Shown piece by piece: positions 18,784 to 28,731 of a DNA stretch of 64,000 nucleotides. The position numbers were made by a program, and so were the translations under genes. Numbering within the stretch: position 1 is the first letter of the stretch; every line of letters begins with the position of its first letter. The notes under the pieces were generated by a model. That model made no database searches, had not been told where the DNA came from, and worked only from the letters and a program-made list of their open reading frames with translations. The DNA is from Massilia sp. Root418 (GTDB taxonomy: Bacteria; Pseudomonadota; Gammaproteobacteria; Burkholderiales; Burkholderiaceae_D): NCBI RefSeq assembly GCF_001425265.1, contig NZ_LMEC01000001.1, forward strand, positions 281 through 64,280, in the 5' to 3' direction.

Positions 18784-19959
18784 TCATGCGTGCAGCAGCG
18801 GACAGATCGCCAGGCCGAGCGCCGCTGCGGCGGCGATCACGACCGGCTCTTGCAACTTCTTGAATTTCCAGAACATGGCTATCGCGGCCAAGGCGATGAG
18901 CGCGGTCGGCACGTCGACAATGGAACGCTTGGCAATGACGATGACCGAGCCGGTAATGGCGCCGATGGCGGCAGCGGTGATGCCGTCGACGAACGCCAGC
19001 ACGCCGGGCAGCTTGCCGTATTTCTTGAAGTAGGGCGCTGGCAGCACAGTGAACAGGTAGCAGGGAATGAAGGTGGCGAGCGCTGCGACTGTGGCGCCGG
19101 GCAAGCCGGCGATCAGGTAGCCGATGAAGCCAACCGTAATCACCACCGGTCCGGGCGTGATCATGGCGACTGCCACCGCGTCGACGAATTGCTTGTCCGT
19201 CAGCCAGTGGTGCTCGGTCACCACGCCGCCATACAGGAAGGGGACGATCGCCAGGCCGGAACCGAATACGAAGGCGCCAGCCTCGGCGAAGAAGAGGCCG
19301 ACCTGCATCAGCAAAGGTATGTCAAGGGCGCCGAGCACTGCCGGGCTTTGAGGCAGCAGCGCCACCGCCGGCATGCCGCGGGTACGCAGCCAGGCGGGCG
19401 GCGCGCGCAGCAGCCACACCAGCACGCCAGCCGCGATGAAGAGCCAGCTGATTTCCGATTCGGTTACCACGGTCACCGCCGCCAGCACGAGATAGATGGC
19501 CCATAGCAGCTTGTCTTTGCCGATGCTTTTGGCGGTCAGTTTTTTCGCGCTCATCGCAATGATGCCGATCACCGCAGCGCCGACGCCGTAGAACACTGCT
19601 TGCATCCAGGGCAGGCCGCCGAAACGCACATAGGCCCAGCCCAGCGCCACCACCATCAGGAAGGAGGGAAGCACGAAGGCGATACCGGCCACCGTGGCGC
19701 CCAGCACGCGGTAGTGCACGTAGCCCATGTAGATGCCGAGCTGCGCTGCCAGCGGGCCGGGTGCCAGTTGCGCGAGGGCCAGGCCTTCCTTGTAGTCGGC
19801 TTCTGTGATCCAGTTGCGCTGCTCGACCAGGTCGCGGTGCATATAAGCCACCAGGGCGACGGGCCCGCCGAAGCTAAGCGTGCCCAGCCGCAGCATGTAC
19901 AGCACCATCTGCCATAGGCTGTAGGGCGGCTGCGCGTTAGGCGTTGCGTTCGCTGACAA
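18784..19959 (-). CDS. chrA: Chromate efflux transporter ChrA
   Basis: This polytopic CHR-family protein has two homologous halves. Each holds a family signature: LGTLSFGGPVALVAYMHRDL with LAQLAPGPLAAQLGIYMGY, and EAGAFVFGSGLAIVPFLYGG with VAMITPGPVVITVGFIGYLI. It exports chromate across the inner membrane using the proton-motive force. The start is a TTG at 19959 with a well-placed AAAGGAG ribosome site inside the end of chrB, giving 391 residues. The in-frame ATG at 19995 would overlap chrB by 59 bp and lacks such a site. The overlap with chrB indicates coupled translation. Confidence 0.93.
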   Translation of the reverse strand: MSANATPNAQPPYSLWQMVLYMLRLGTLSFGGPVALVAYMHRDLVEQRNWITEADYKEGLALAQLAPGPLAAQLGIYMGYVHYRVLGATVAGIAFVLPSFLMVVALGWAYVRFGGLPWMQAVFYGVGAAVIGIIAMSAKKLTAKSIGKDKLLWAIYLVLAAVTVVTESEISWLFIAAGVLVWLLRAPPAWLRTRGMPAVALLPQSPAVLGALDIPLLMQVGLFFAEAGAFVFGSGLAIVPFLYGGVVTEHHWLTDKQFVDAVAVAMITPGPVVITVGFIGYLIAGLPGATVAALATFIPCYLFTVLPAPYFKKYGKLPGVLAFVDGITAAAIGAITGSVIVIAKRSIVDVPTALIALAAIAMFWKFKKLQEPVVIAAAAALGLAICPLLHA

Positions 19960-20941
19960 TTTGTTCTCCTTTGGTTTTCCTGGATGGCAGTTCATTGCCG
20001 AAATGGGTGTACATGGAATCGAGCACCAGGCTCATTTCTGCCAGCAGCTGGTCGTCGTCGGCTGCGCGGGCACGGGCGCCGGACATGACGGCTTCGAAGC
20101 CGACCGCCTCTGGAACGAACATGCCGCCTACGTCCAGCGCGTGTACCAATGCTGCGAGCCTTGCCAGGCCTTTATCCTGCTCCAGTCCGAATGACGCCAG
20201 CAGTACTTCGAAAGTGACGCGCTCGCCCACATGGGTGAAGGCGGCGCCGTCGAAGTCGAAGCCCAGGGCGTCGGCAGGGCAGTCCGCAGGGCTGCCGAGC
20301 CAGAGGAAGCTGGCGCCCTGATCGATGAAGCGGCGGATCAGCCAGGCGCTCGCCACCCGATCGACCCACAGGCTACGCCGCGTTGCCCAGCGCCGGCCCT
20401 GGAATTGGGCGGGGTCCAGCTTGGCGATCGCTGTGTCGACCGCTTGCGGCTCGCCGGGGGACAGCAGCGCTTCCGCTTCCTTCAGGAACTCCAGCCAGGC
20501 GGCTTCGGCCTGCGCGGCGGACTCGCCGGGGAAGTAGTCGATGGCCGCCATTGCTTCGTGTTCGCGGCGGAACTTGCGCAAGCTGCGGTTGATGTCCTGC
20601 GTGCTCTGCTGGGGCAGCATGCCGCGCGCGGCGGACAGGGCAGTGAGCCAGTCCGCGTACTCCTGGCTGCGGTCGAACAGGGAGCGGAAGGCTGCGCTTC
20701 CGAGGCCTGACTGCGGGTGGACGGTCAGGAGCCAGGCATTGCCGCTTTCGCGGGTGGTTTCCGCAGCCAGTTCCTGCAGTTGGCCTTGCAGATGCGGTGT
20801 GGACGGCAGGAGGTAGGCGCCGTCGCGTAATGCGGCGCACCCCAGCGCTTTCAGGTTGCGCCAGATGCGCATGCGGGCGGTCGCGCTGGTGGTTGGCAGA
20901 CTGATGACCAGCAGCAGCCAGTTTTGGGAATCCATTGTCAT
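19937..20941 (-). CDS. chrB: Chromate resistance regulator ChrB
   Basis: This protein of about 334 residues has the ChrB N-terminal domain (WLLLVISLPTTSATARMRIW, RDGAYLLPST) and C-terminal domain (RRSLWVDRVASAWLIRRFID, DFDGAAFTHVGERVTFEVLL). In characterised chr operons ChrB is the chromate-sensing regulator required for full resistance, and it precedes chrA as here. The start is the ATG at 20941 or 20935; neither has a strong ribosome site. The gene overlaps the TTG-started chrA by 23 bp. Confidence 0.9.
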   Translation of the reverse strand: MTMDSQNWLLLVISLPTTSATARMRIWRNLKALGCAALRDGAYLLPSTPHLQGQLQELAAETTRESGNAWLLTVHPQSGLGSAAFRSLFDRSQEYADWLTALSAARGMLPQQSTQDINRSLRKFRREHEAMAAIDYFPGESAAQAEAAWLEFLKEAEALLSPGEPQAVDTAIAKLDPAQFQGRRWATRRSLWVDRVASAWLIRRFIDQGASFLWLGSPADCPADALGFDFDGAAFTHVGERVTFEVLLASFGLEQDKGLARLAALVHALDVGGMFVPEAVGFEAVMSGARARAADDDQLLAEMSLVLDSMYTHFGNELPSRKTKGEQIVSERNA

Positions 20942-21190
20942 AATGGCGATCACAGCGCTTAGTAGGTTTAGCGACAATATTTGTAGCAATCACTACTATT
21001 TACGTTGGCCGCCAGGGGCGGGCCGTTGCCAAGGCGCAACGAAGCAGCATCAGGATGATTCCGCATGGAAATTCGGCTATAATCGCGCCATGTTGACCCG
21101 CGCCTGACCTTCGCGCCAGGTCACTGAACTGGCCTAACCTCTGCCAATAGTTAGCAGCACTATGCGCCATGCGCGCGGCAGGAGGCTTCC

Positions 21191-22819
21191 ATGCGGCCGG
21201 TTTTACATTTCTTCCTCAGTTTCAAATTCAAGATCACCCTGCTGGTCACTGCCATGGTGCTGATCGCCGGCCTGGGCGTGGGGGGCGTGTCGCTGCTGAT
21301 TGCTGAATCTGCCATGCGGCAGTCGATTGCGCGCCAGGAGTTGACCCTGCTCTCCAGCGCTGCCGCCAACGTGGACCGCGACATCATCGCCAAGCGCCAG
21401 TTGCTCAAGTCGCTCACCGAGCAGGTCGCCGGCCGGGAGCCGTCGCTGGATGACATACAGACCTTGCTGGAAGCGCATGGCAGCTTGCGCGACGAGTTTT
21501 TCAATGTGACGGCGTTCGACGCGGAAGGCAACCTGGTGGCCAGCCTGCGTGACCGCCGCGCCAAGGGAACCTTGAATGTGGCCGCGCGGCAGTATTTCAA
21601 GGACACGCTGCGCACCCGCGAGGGCGTGACGTCGGCCCCATTCCTCAGCGTGCTGTCCGGCAAACCGGTGGTTGCGCTGACGCAGCCGCTGCTGAACGGC
21701 AAGGGCGAGATCATCGGCGTGCTGCTGGGCGCCATCGAGCTGCTGCGCCCGTCGTTCTCGGCGCGGCTGGACAACCTGCGCGCCGGTGCCGACGGCTATC
21801 TGTTCATCGTGTCCGGCGACGGCACCTTTGTGCACCACCCGAACAAGTCCTTGCTGCTGAGCCGCGGCGACGCCGGCGAAGGTTCGCTGGTGGAAGCCGT
21901 GCTGCGCAGCGCAGACGGTTGGACCGACGAGCTGCTGGACGACGGCGTGCCCACCTTGCTGGCGCACCAGCGCCTGCGCGAGGCGGACTGGACCATTGCG
22001 TTGTCCTACCCGATCCAGAGCGCGTTCGCGCCCATGGCCAGCGTGCGGGTGCGGGCCTTCGCTGCCGCCACGCTGGTGACGCTGCTGGCCGGCCTGTTCG
22101 GCTGGCTGCTGGTCAAGCTGATGCTGCGTCCCTTGCTGCGCTTGCACGGCAACGTGGTGGACATCGAGCGCGGCGCGGCCGACATCCAGGTGTTCAACGT
22201 GGAGGGCCGCGACGAGTTCGCCCAGCTGAGCCGGGCGTTCTTCTCGCTGTCGCAGCGCCGCGAGCGGGCCGAGCAGGACCTGCACCGCCTGGCCACCACC
22301 GATGCGCTGACCGGCATCAACAACCGCCGCATGTTCGACGACTACTTCCCGCGCGCGCTGGCCCGCGCCCACCGCAGCAGCCAGCAGGTCGGCATGGCGT
22401 TCCTTGACATCGACCACTTCAAGGCCATCAACGACCTGCACGGCCACGCGGCCGGCGACGCGGTGCTGGTGGAGTTCGCGCGCCGCCTGACCCAGGCGGT
22501 GCGCTACACCGATACCGTGGCCCGCCTGGCAGGCGACGAGTTCGTGATCTTGTTCGAGCAGCTGCCGTCCGGCGCGGAAATGAGCCTGCTGGGCAGCAAG
22601 ATCGTCGATGCCATGCGCACGCCTTTCGTTATCGGCAATACATCGCTGATGGTCACCACCAGCGTGGGCATTGCGCTCACCACCGAGCATCCGGTGTCGG
22701 CCGACGACGTGATGCGCGCCGCCGACCAGGCGCTGTATGGCGTGAAGGCGGCGGGCCGCAATGGCTTTGCCGTCAACTGCGTGGGCGCGGAGCGGGTGGT
22801 GCGGGTGCGCCGGGCCTAG
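21191..22819 (+). CDS. dCache-HAMP-GGDEF diguanylate cyclase
   Basis: The layout of this 542-residue inner-membrane protein begins with an N-terminal membrane helix (ITLLVTAMVLIAGLGVGGVS). A periplasmic dCache sensor follows (about residues 40-275), then a second helix (AAATLVTLLAGLFGWLLVKL), a HAMP linker and a GGDEF domain. The active-site motif reads AGDEF near residue 447, a variant usually still active. The metal/substrate residues MAFLDIDHFKAIND are intact, so it should make c-di-GMP in response to an external small molecule. The start has a GGAGG ribosome site. It is a single gene, divergent from chrBA. Confidence 0.9.
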   Translation: MRPVLHFFLSFKFKITLLVTAMVLIAGLGVGGVSLLIAESAMRQSIARQELTLLSSAAANVDRDIIAKRQLLKSLTEQVAGREPSLDDIQTLLEAHGSLRDEFFNVTAFDAEGNLVASLRDRRAKGTLNVAARQYFKDTLRTREGVTSAPFLSVLSGKPVVALTQPLLNGKGEIIGVLLGAIELLRPSFSARLDNLRAGADGYLFIVSGDGTFVHHPNKSLLLSRGDAGEGSLVEAVLRSADGWTDELLDDGVPTLLAHQRLREADWTIALSYPIQSAFAPMASVRVRAFAAATLVTLLAGLFGWLLVKLMLRPLLRLHGNVVDIERGAADIQVFNVEGRDEFAQLSRAFFSLSQRRERAEQDLHRLATTDALTGINNRRMFDDYFPRALARAHRSSQQVGMAFLDIDHFKAINDLHGHAAGDAVLVEFARRLTQAVRYTDTVARLAGDEFVILFEQLPSGAEMSLLGSKIVDAMRTPFVIGNTSLMVTTSVGIALTTEHPVSADDVMRAADQALYGVKAAGRNGFAVNCVGAERVVRVRRA

Positions 22820-22931
22820 GCCGGGCCGGCATCTTGGGTTGGACACGCAATTGGTGTAGCATGCTGGACGGCGATGGGGCAGGGTGCGCGCAATGCGCGC
22901 CGGCCGCGCCTGTTTTTTCCAGGACTACCGA

Positions 22932-23765
22932 ATGCAAATCCAAATCAATGACATGCTGCGCAGCTATATCGACCCGCTCACCGAGGCCGAGTACACTGCG
23001 CTTGAACGCAGCATCCTGGCCGAGGGCTGCCGCGACGCCCTGGTGCTGTGGAACGACGTGCTGGTCGACGGCCACAACCGTTATTCCATCTGCCAGCGCC
23101 ACAGCATCCCGTTCAAGGTAATCCAGAACGAGTCCTTCCACAGCATGGAGGACGTGATGCTGTGGATGATAGACAACCACCTGGGCCGCCGCAGCGTGTC
23201 CGACTTCCAGCGCGGCGTGCTGGCGCTGCGCAAGAAGGACATCATGGACGCCCGCGCCGCCGAGCTGGCCGCCAAGGCCGCCGCCGAGGACGCCAGCATC
23301 GCGCCGCCCGAGCCGGCGGACGAGGCCGCGCCCACGCCCGCCAAGGTGCGCACCTCGCGCGAGGACATCGCGCGCGCCGCCCGCCTGAGCAGCAATACCA
23401 TCAGCCAGATCGAGAAAATCCAGAAGACGGCCGCGCCGGAGCTGGTGGAGGCGGTACGCGCCGGCACCATTTCCATCAACGCGGCTGCCACGGTGGCCTC
23501 GCTGCCGGAAGCCGAGCAGGTGGCGGCGGTGGCCGGGGGCAAAAAGCTGCTGCAGCAGGCCGCCAAGGAAATCCGCGAGCAGCGCGCCGCGTCGCGCCCG
23601 CCGAAGGAGCCCAAGCTGGGCGAAGACGGCACGCCCGCCGAGCCGATGAGCGAAGTGGAGCAGCTGCGCGCCGAGGTGGCGCAGCTCAAGGACCGCGTGT
23701 CCAAGCTGCGTAACGAGAACGCGGAGCTGCGCGAGCGCATCGCGCAGCTGGTTGACGCTTCCTGA
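22932..23765 (+). CDS. ParB/Spo0J-like DNA-binding protein
   Basis: This 277-residue protein starts with a ParB N-terminal-like fold: YIDPLTEAEYTALERSILAE, then VLWNDVLVDGHNRYSICQRH, where the GHNR motif matches the GHRR CTP-binding position. A helix-turn-helix follows (REDIARAARLSSNTISQIEK). The C-terminus is a Lys/Glu coiled coil (EVEQLRAEVAQLKDRVSKLR). There is no ParA partner, so it is probably a regulator of the ParB-like family rather than the chromosome partition protein. The ATG at 22932 follows an AGGA ribosome site. Confidence 0.8.
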   Translation: MQIQINDMLRSYIDPLTEAEYTALERSILAEGCRDALVLWNDVLVDGHNRYSICQRHSIPFKVIQNESFHSMEDVMLWMIDNHLGRRSVSDFQRGVLALRKKDIMDARAAELAAKAAAEDASIAPPEPADEAAPTPAKVRTSREDIARAARLSSNTISQIEKIQKTAAPELVEAVRAGTISINAAATVASLPEAEQVAAVAGGKKLLQQAAKEIREQRAASRPPKEPKLGEDGTPAEPMSEVEQLRAEVAQLKDRVSKLRNENAELRERIAQLVDAS

Positions 23766-23771
23766 TCCGGA

Positions 23772-26033
23772 ATGGGCCGTATGTCGAGATTGCATCTTCT
23801 GCTTGCGGCCGCCTGTGCCGTTTCCCTGTATGCGCAGGCTGCGCATCAGCAGCCGCCGCCAGCCGCGCCAGTGGTCACGCCACCCGCGGCGCCCGCGCCA
23901 AAGGCCGAGGCAGCCCGCCTCAAGGCCCTGGCGCAGCGCGTGACCATCCTGCGCGACAAGTGGGGCATTCCGCACGTCTATGGCCAGACCGATGCGGATG
24001 CCGTGTTCGGCTTGCTGTATGCGCAGGCCGAGGACGACTTCCACCGCGTGGAACTCAACTACATCAACGCCATGGGCCGCTTGGCCGAGGTGCAGGGTGA
24101 AGCCGAGCTCTACCGCGACTTGCGCATGAAGCTGTTCATCACGCCGGACAGCCTGAAAGCCCAGTACGCCGCCAGCCCGGCCTGGCTGAAAAAGCTGATG
24201 CGCGCCTGGGCGGACGGACTCAACTACTACCTGCTGACCCATCCGGAGGTAAAGCCGGCGCTGCTGGCGCGCTTCGAGCCGTGGATGGCGCTCAGCTTCA
24301 GCGAAGGCAGCATCGGCGGCGACATCGAATCGGTAGACCTGAAGGAGCTGGAACGGTTCTACGGCAAGGCGCCAGCGACTGCTCCGGGCGCTCCCGCCGC
24401 ACCCGCCGTGGCCCTCGCGGGAAGCGACCTGGACCACGAGCCGAGCGGCTCGAACGGTTTTGCCATCGCGCCCGCCATCAGCAAGTCCGGCCACGCGCTG
24501 CTGATGATCAACCCGCACACTTCGTTTTATTTCCGGCCTGAAGTCCAGGTCAACAGCGCGGAAGGGCTGAATGCCTACGGCGCCGTCACCTGGGGCCAGT
24601 TCTTCGTCTACCAAGGCTTCAATGACCGCCTGGGCTGGATGCACACCTCCGGCGGTGGCGACGTGATCGATGAATTCCTCGAAACCGTCAGCGCCAGGGA
24701 CGGCAAGTATTTCTACAGATACGGCCGCGAAGAGCGCCCGGTGAAGGCGGTGCAGATCCGCCTGCCGTACCTGACCGCCGCCGGCATGGCCGAGAAAACC
24801 GTCACCGCCTACTTCACCCACCACGGCCCGGTGGTGCGCTCGGCCGAGGGCCGCTGGGTGTCGGTGAGCATGATGAACGAGCCGCTCAAGGCCCTGCAGC
24901 AATCCTGGCTGCGCACCAAGGCGCGCAGCTACGCCGAGTTCTACAAGGTAATGGAGCTGCGCACCAATTCGTCCAACAACACCGTGTATGCGGATGCGGA
25001 CGGCAACATCGCCTACTTCCACGGCAATTTCATTCCCGTACGCGATCCGCGTTTCAATTATCGCAAGCCGGTGGACGGCAGCGACCCGGCCACCGACTGG
25101 AAGGGCCTGCACGCGGTGAAGGACACTATCCAGCTGCTCAATCCGAAGAACGGCTGGATACAGAACACCAACAGCACGCCGTTCACGGCGGCCGGTCCGC
25201 ACAGCCCGAAACAGGCCGATTACCCTGCCTATATGGCGGCCCAGCCGGAAAATCCGCGCGGCATCCACGCAGTGCGGGTACTGGAGAACAAGAAGGACTT
25301 CACCCTGGACAGCCTGATCGCGGCGGCCTACGACAGCCAGCTCACCGCCTTCGAGCCGCTGCTGCCGCAACTGTTCGCTGCCTGGGAAGAGCTGCCGGAC
25401 GGCGACACGCTCAAGTCCAGCCTGGCGCCCCAGGTGCACGTGCTGCGCCGCTGGGACATGCGCTACGCGCTGGCGTCGGTGCAGACCTCGCTGGCCATCT
25501 ACTGGCTGCAGGACCTGGCCAAGATCTTCGGTCCGGCCGCCAAGAAGCAGGACATGCAGGTGCTGGACTATATCGCCACCCAGCTGGCGCCGCAGGAGCG
25601 CCTGTATGCACTGGCGCGCGCGTCCGCCAAGCTGAACGAAGATTTCGGCACCTGGCAGACGCCGTGGGGCGAGATCAACCGCTTCCAGCGCCTGACGGGC
25701 GACGTGGTGCAGCCTTTCGACGATAGGAAGCCCAGCATCCCGGTGCCTTATGCGTCCGGCAACTGGGGTGCGCTGGCGGCCTACGGCCAGACCTCGCCGT
25801 CGAAGACCCGCCGCATCTACGGCGAACGCGGCAACAGCTTCGTGGCGGCGGTGGAGTTTGGCAAGCGGGTGCGCGCCAGGAGCATCCTGGCGGGCGGCCA
25901 GAGCGGCAATCCAGCCTCGCCGCACTTCATGGACCAGGCCGAAATGTACGCGCGCGGCGAGTTCAAGGATGTGCTGTTCTACAAGGACGATGTGGAAAAA
26001 CACCTGGAGCGCAGGTATCACCCCGGGGAGTGA
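23772..26033 (+). CDS. Penicillin/AHL acylase family Ntn hydrolase
   Basis: This 753-residue protein has a signal peptide (RLHLLLAAACAVSLYAQAAH) and a Pro/Ala linker. The S45 peptidase layout follows, with an alpha subunit (GIPHVYGQTDADAVFGLLYA), a spacer, and the self-cleavage site at GSNGFAIAP, whose Ser becomes the N-terminal nucleophile of the beta subunit. HTSFYFRPEVQ and the Asn-rich NSSNNTVYAD segment follow as in acylases. It is a periplasmic amidase. Aculeacin-type and acyl-homoserine-lactone acylases share this arrangement, so quorum quenching is possible but not shown. It starts 6 bp after the ParB-like gene. Confidence 0.88.
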   Translation: MGRMSRLHLLLAAACAVSLYAQAAHQQPPPAAPVVTPPAAPAPKAEAARLKALAQRVTILRDKWGIPHVYGQTDADAVFGLLYAQAEDDFHRVELNYINAMGRLAEVQGEAELYRDLRMKLFITPDSLKAQYAASPAWLKKLMRAWADGLNYYLLTHPEVKPALLARFEPWMALSFSEGSIGGDIESVDLKELERFYGKAPATAPGAPAAPAVALAGSDLDHEPSGSNGFAIAPAISKSGHALLMINPHTSFYFRPEVQVNSAEGLNAYGAVTWGQFFVYQGFNDRLGWMHTSGGGDVIDEFLETVSARDGKYFYRYGREERPVKAVQIRLPYLTAAGMAEKTVTAYFTHHGPVVRSAEGRWVSVSMMNEPLKALQQSWLRTKARSYAEFYKVMELRTNSSNNTVYADADGNIAYFHGNFIPVRDPRFNYRKPVDGSDPATDWKGLHAVKDTIQLLNPKNGWIQNTNSTPFTAAGPHSPKQADYPAYMAAQPENPRGIHAVRVLENKKDFTLDSLIAAAYDSQLTAFEPLLPQLFAAWEELPDGDTLKSSLAPQVHVLRRWDMRYALASVQTSLAIYWLQDLAKIFGPAAKKQDMQVLDYIATQLAPQERLYALARASAKLNEDFGTWQTPWGEINRFQRLTGDVVQPFDDRKPSIPVPYASGNWGALAAYGQTSPSKTRRIYGERGNSFVAAVEFGKRVRARSILAGGQSGNPASPHFMDQAEMYARGEFKDVLFYKDDVEKHLERRYHPGE

Positions 26034-26111
26034 GGGGTTCGGCTGCCTTGATTGACGCAGGTCATGGCAGCTGATCCCTGAGGGCACATGCTGTGGCGTA
26101 GGAGGTGCGCC

Positions 26112-27515
26112 ATGGCAGATTTGGAAAAACGAGACGGACCCGCGCGCCCGGTCCAGATCCGCGACTTCATCTTTGTGCGCGAGCTGAGCGAAGTGTATCT
26201 GCTGCTCGATTTCATTTCCGGCCGCTGGGACAAGGGGCTGGAGCCGGACGTGCAGTCGCTCATCAAGGAAATCTGCGAGATCGGCTGGCCGCCCGAGGAC
26301 GGCACCGCCTCGCTGGCGCACCAGGCAGCCATCCTGCTGCAAGCCAAGGACAAGCTGAACGCCGCCGCCAAGCCGGCCAACGGCGCCACCATCGCCTTCA
26401 CGCTGCTGGTGGTGGGCGAGGATGACCCGCGCCGGCGCAAGGGCTGGCGCTTGCCGGCAACCGGGCGCGGCCGGGAGCACCCCGCTGCCGAGGGGCCGCC
26501 AGACAGCCCGGGCGGCGCAGGGCAGGACGGCCAGGATGGCGGTGGCGACCTGATCGCGCCCGGCGGCGGCTTTACGCGGCCGCCCACGCGCATGTCGCTG
26601 GCGCGTACCGCGTTTCCCGGGCTGATAGGCCCGGCGGACAAGTTCAGCCGGGGCATCTGGCGCATCGTGGTGGGGCTGCTGGTGTGGCTGGTGTTTACCT
26701 GCCTGCTGTCCTGGAACGTCACGGCGGGCAATGTGATCCTGACCCACCTGGACACCCTGCGCACGCAGCAGCGCGAGCTCACTGTCCGGCTGTCGGAGGC
26801 CGAGTCCAAGCTGGCGGCGGACGAACTGGCGCGCCAGCTCAAGGGGGCGCCGAATCCGCCGGCCATGCCTGCGCCGCCGCTGCCGCTGGTGGTGTATTGC
26901 GATCCGGCCCGCGCGCCGCAGCTGGACGCCACGCCGCTGGCGCAGCGCTACCGCAGCATGGAGGAATACCACTTGTGCGCGCAGGACAGCCGGCTGGACC
27001 GGGAGCGCTCCGTCACGCGGCGCAACCTGGCGGCCTGGCTGCAGCCATGGAAGGCGCTGTACCGCACCTCCACCTACTTCCTGGAACCGCTGCCCGAGCC
27101 CAGGCCGCGGCCGGGCCGTGCGCCGCGCCAGGGCGGCGACGAGGAAACCGCGCGCATCCTGACCCTGGTGCTGGGCAGCGCCGTGCTGCCGCTGTGCTAC
27201 GGCATCCTGGGCGCGGGAGCGGCGGTGGTGCGCGACCTGTGGCGCAAGATGCGCGAGAGCATGCTCTCGCCGCGCGACTATTCGCTGGCCCTGGGCCAGC
27301 TGGCGCTGGGCGCCACCATAGGCGCGTGCATCGGCCTGTTCGTCAACGCCAGCGGCACCGGCAGCACGGCCGAGCCGGGCGTGGCCGGGGCTTGGACCCT
27401 GAGCGGGTCGGCGCTGTCCTTCATCGCCGGTTTTGGCGTGGAGGGGGTGTTCCAGGCGATGGAAAGCTTCGTGCGGCGCGTATTCAACGTGCCGGACCCG
27501 GCCAGGCCGCGCTGA
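26112..27515 (+). CDS. Hypothetical inner-membrane protein
   Basis: The ATG at 26112 has an AGGAGGTG ribosome site, giving 467 residues. The N-terminus is cytosolic and helical. After a Gly/Pro-rich linker comes a membrane segment (IVVGLLVWLVFTCLLSWNVT), a coiled coil (LRTQQRELTVRLSEAESKLA) and a soluble part. Three more hydrophobic segments follow near the C-terminus (LGSAVLPLCYGILGAGAAVV, LALGATIGACIGLFVNASG, SALSFIAGFGVEGVF). No family is recognised. It stands alone, converging on the transsulfuration operon. Confidence 0.75.
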   Translation: MADLEKRDGPARPVQIRDFIFVRELSEVYLLLDFISGRWDKGLEPDVQSLIKEICEIGWPPEDGTASLAHQAAILLQAKDKLNAAAKPANGATIAFTLLVVGEDDPRRRKGWRLPATGRGREHPAAEGPPDSPGGAGQDGQDGGGDLIAPGGGFTRPPTRMSLARTAFPGLIGPADKFSRGIWRIVVGLLVWLVFTCLLSWNVTAGNVILTHLDTLRTQQRELTVRLSEAESKLAADELARQLKGAPNPPAMPAPPLPLVVYCDPARAPQLDATPLAQRYRSMEEYHLCAQDSRLDRERSVTRRNLAAWLQPWKALYRTSTYFLEPLPEPRPRPGRAPRQGGDEETARILTLVLGSAVLPLCYGILGAGAAVVRDLWRKMRESMLSPRDYSLALGQLALGATIGACIGLFVNASGTGSTAEPGVAGAWTLSGSALSFIAGFGVEGVFQAMESFVRRVFNVPDPARPR

Positions 27516-27540
27516 GGGCGGCTGGCCGGCGCGGCTTGGC

Positions 27541-28731
27541 TCAGATCGCGTCCAGCGCGTGCTGCAAGTCCTGGCGCAGGTCGGCCAGGTCTTCGATGCC
27601 GACCGACAGGCGGATCAGCCCGTCGCCGATGCCGAGCGCAGCGCGCTGGGCAGCCGGGATGCTGGCGTGCGTCATCAGCGCCGGGTGCTCGATCAGGCTT
27701 TCCACGCCGCCCAGGCTTTCAGCCAGCGCGAACACTTCGCAGCGCTCCAGGAAGCGCCGCGCGCCGGCCAGGTCGGTGTTCAGGTCGATGGAAATAATGC
27801 CGCCGAAGCCTTCCATCTGGCGCCTGGCGAGCGCGTGCTGCGGGTGCGAGGGCAAGCCCGGATAGAACACCTTTTTTACTTTGGGCTCGCGCTCCAGCCA
27901 TTCGGCCAGCTGCAGTGCGCTGGCGCAGTGGCGCTCCATGCGGATGGCCAGGGTTTTCACGCCGCGCAGCGCCAGGAAGCTGTCGAAGGGGGAGGCGATG
28001 GCGCCCACCGAATTTTGCAGGAAACCCAGCTGCTCGCGCCACGCGGCCTGGCGCTCCTCGCCTGCCACCACCGCGATGCCGCCGATGATGTCCGAGTGGC
28101 CGTTCAGGTACTTGGTGGCCGAGTGCACCACGATGTCGAAGCCATGCTCCAGCGGGCGCTGCACCAGCGGGCTGGCAAAGGTGTTGTCGGCCACGGCAAT
28201 GATGTCGCGCTCGCGGCAGATTTTCGCGATCGCCTGCAGGTCGGCCAGCTTGAGCATGGGGTTGGTTGGCGTTTCCACCCACACCATGCGGGTTTCGGGG
28301 CGCAGCGCGGCCAGCAGGTTTTCCGGGTTGGTCAGATCCACATAGGTGAAGTCGTGGCCGGCGCTGCGGCGGCGCACGCGTTCGAACAGGCGGTAGCTGC
28401 CGCCGTACATGTCGTCGCCGGCAATGATGTGGGAGCCGGCGTCGGCAATCTCCAGCACCGTGGAGATGGCGGCCAGGCCGGAGGCGAAGGCGTAGCCCTG
28501 GGCGCCGCTTTCCAGGTCGGCCACGCAGCGTTCCAGCGCCCAGCGGGTGGGGTTGTGCGAGCGCCCGTAGTCCAGGCCCTTGTGCACGCCGGGGCTCTCC
28601 TGCACGAAGGTGGAGGTGGCGTAGATGGGCGGCATGATGGCGCCGGTGGACGGGTCCGGCGCCTGGCCCGCGTGGATCACGCGGGTGGCCAGGTGGGCTT
28701 TAGGGTGGTTTGGCTTGGTGTTTGAGCTCAA
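27541..28731 (-). CDS. Cystathionine gamma-lyase/synthase-type PLP enzyme
   Basis: This 396-residue Cys/Met-metabolism PLP enzyme has the PLP phosphate-binding Tyr/Arg in [10 protein letters not shown] and the Schiff-base Lys in [12 protein letters not shown]. The substrate Arg is in [13 protein letters not shown]. The ATG overlaps the CBS stop (ATGA), so the two are co-translated. With cystathionine beta-synthase upstream the likely role is cystathionine gamma-lyase (cystathionine to cysteine) in reverse transsulfuration. Sequence alone does not exclude gamma-synthase or beta-lyase activity. Confidence 0.88.
   Translation of the reverse strand: MSSNTKPNHPKAHLATRVIHAGQAPDPSTGAIMPPIYATSTFVQESPGVHKGLDYGRSHNPTRWALERCVADLESGAQGYAFASGLAAISTVLEIADAGSHIIAGDDMYGGSYRLFERVRRRSAGHDFTYVDLTNPENLLAALRPETRMVWVETPTNPMLKLADLQAIAKICRERDIIAVADNTFASPLVQRPLEHGFDIVVHSATKYLNGHSDIIGGIAVVAGEERQAAWREQLGFLQNSVGAIASPFDSFLALRGVKTLAIRMERHCASALQLAEWLEREPKVKKVFYPGLPSHPQHALARRQMEGFGGIISIDLNTDLAGARRFLERCEVFALAESLGGVESLIEHPALMTHASIPAAQRAALGIGDGLIRLSVGIEDLADLRQDLQHALDAI

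Noticed and set aside
22773..26972. A 1,399-codon open frame on the reverse strand
   Set aside because: It is antisense to the GGDEF, ParB-like, acylase and membrane-protein genes, which have clear domains. GC-rich DNA often leaves long antisense frames open, and its product is low-complexity His/Arg/Gly.
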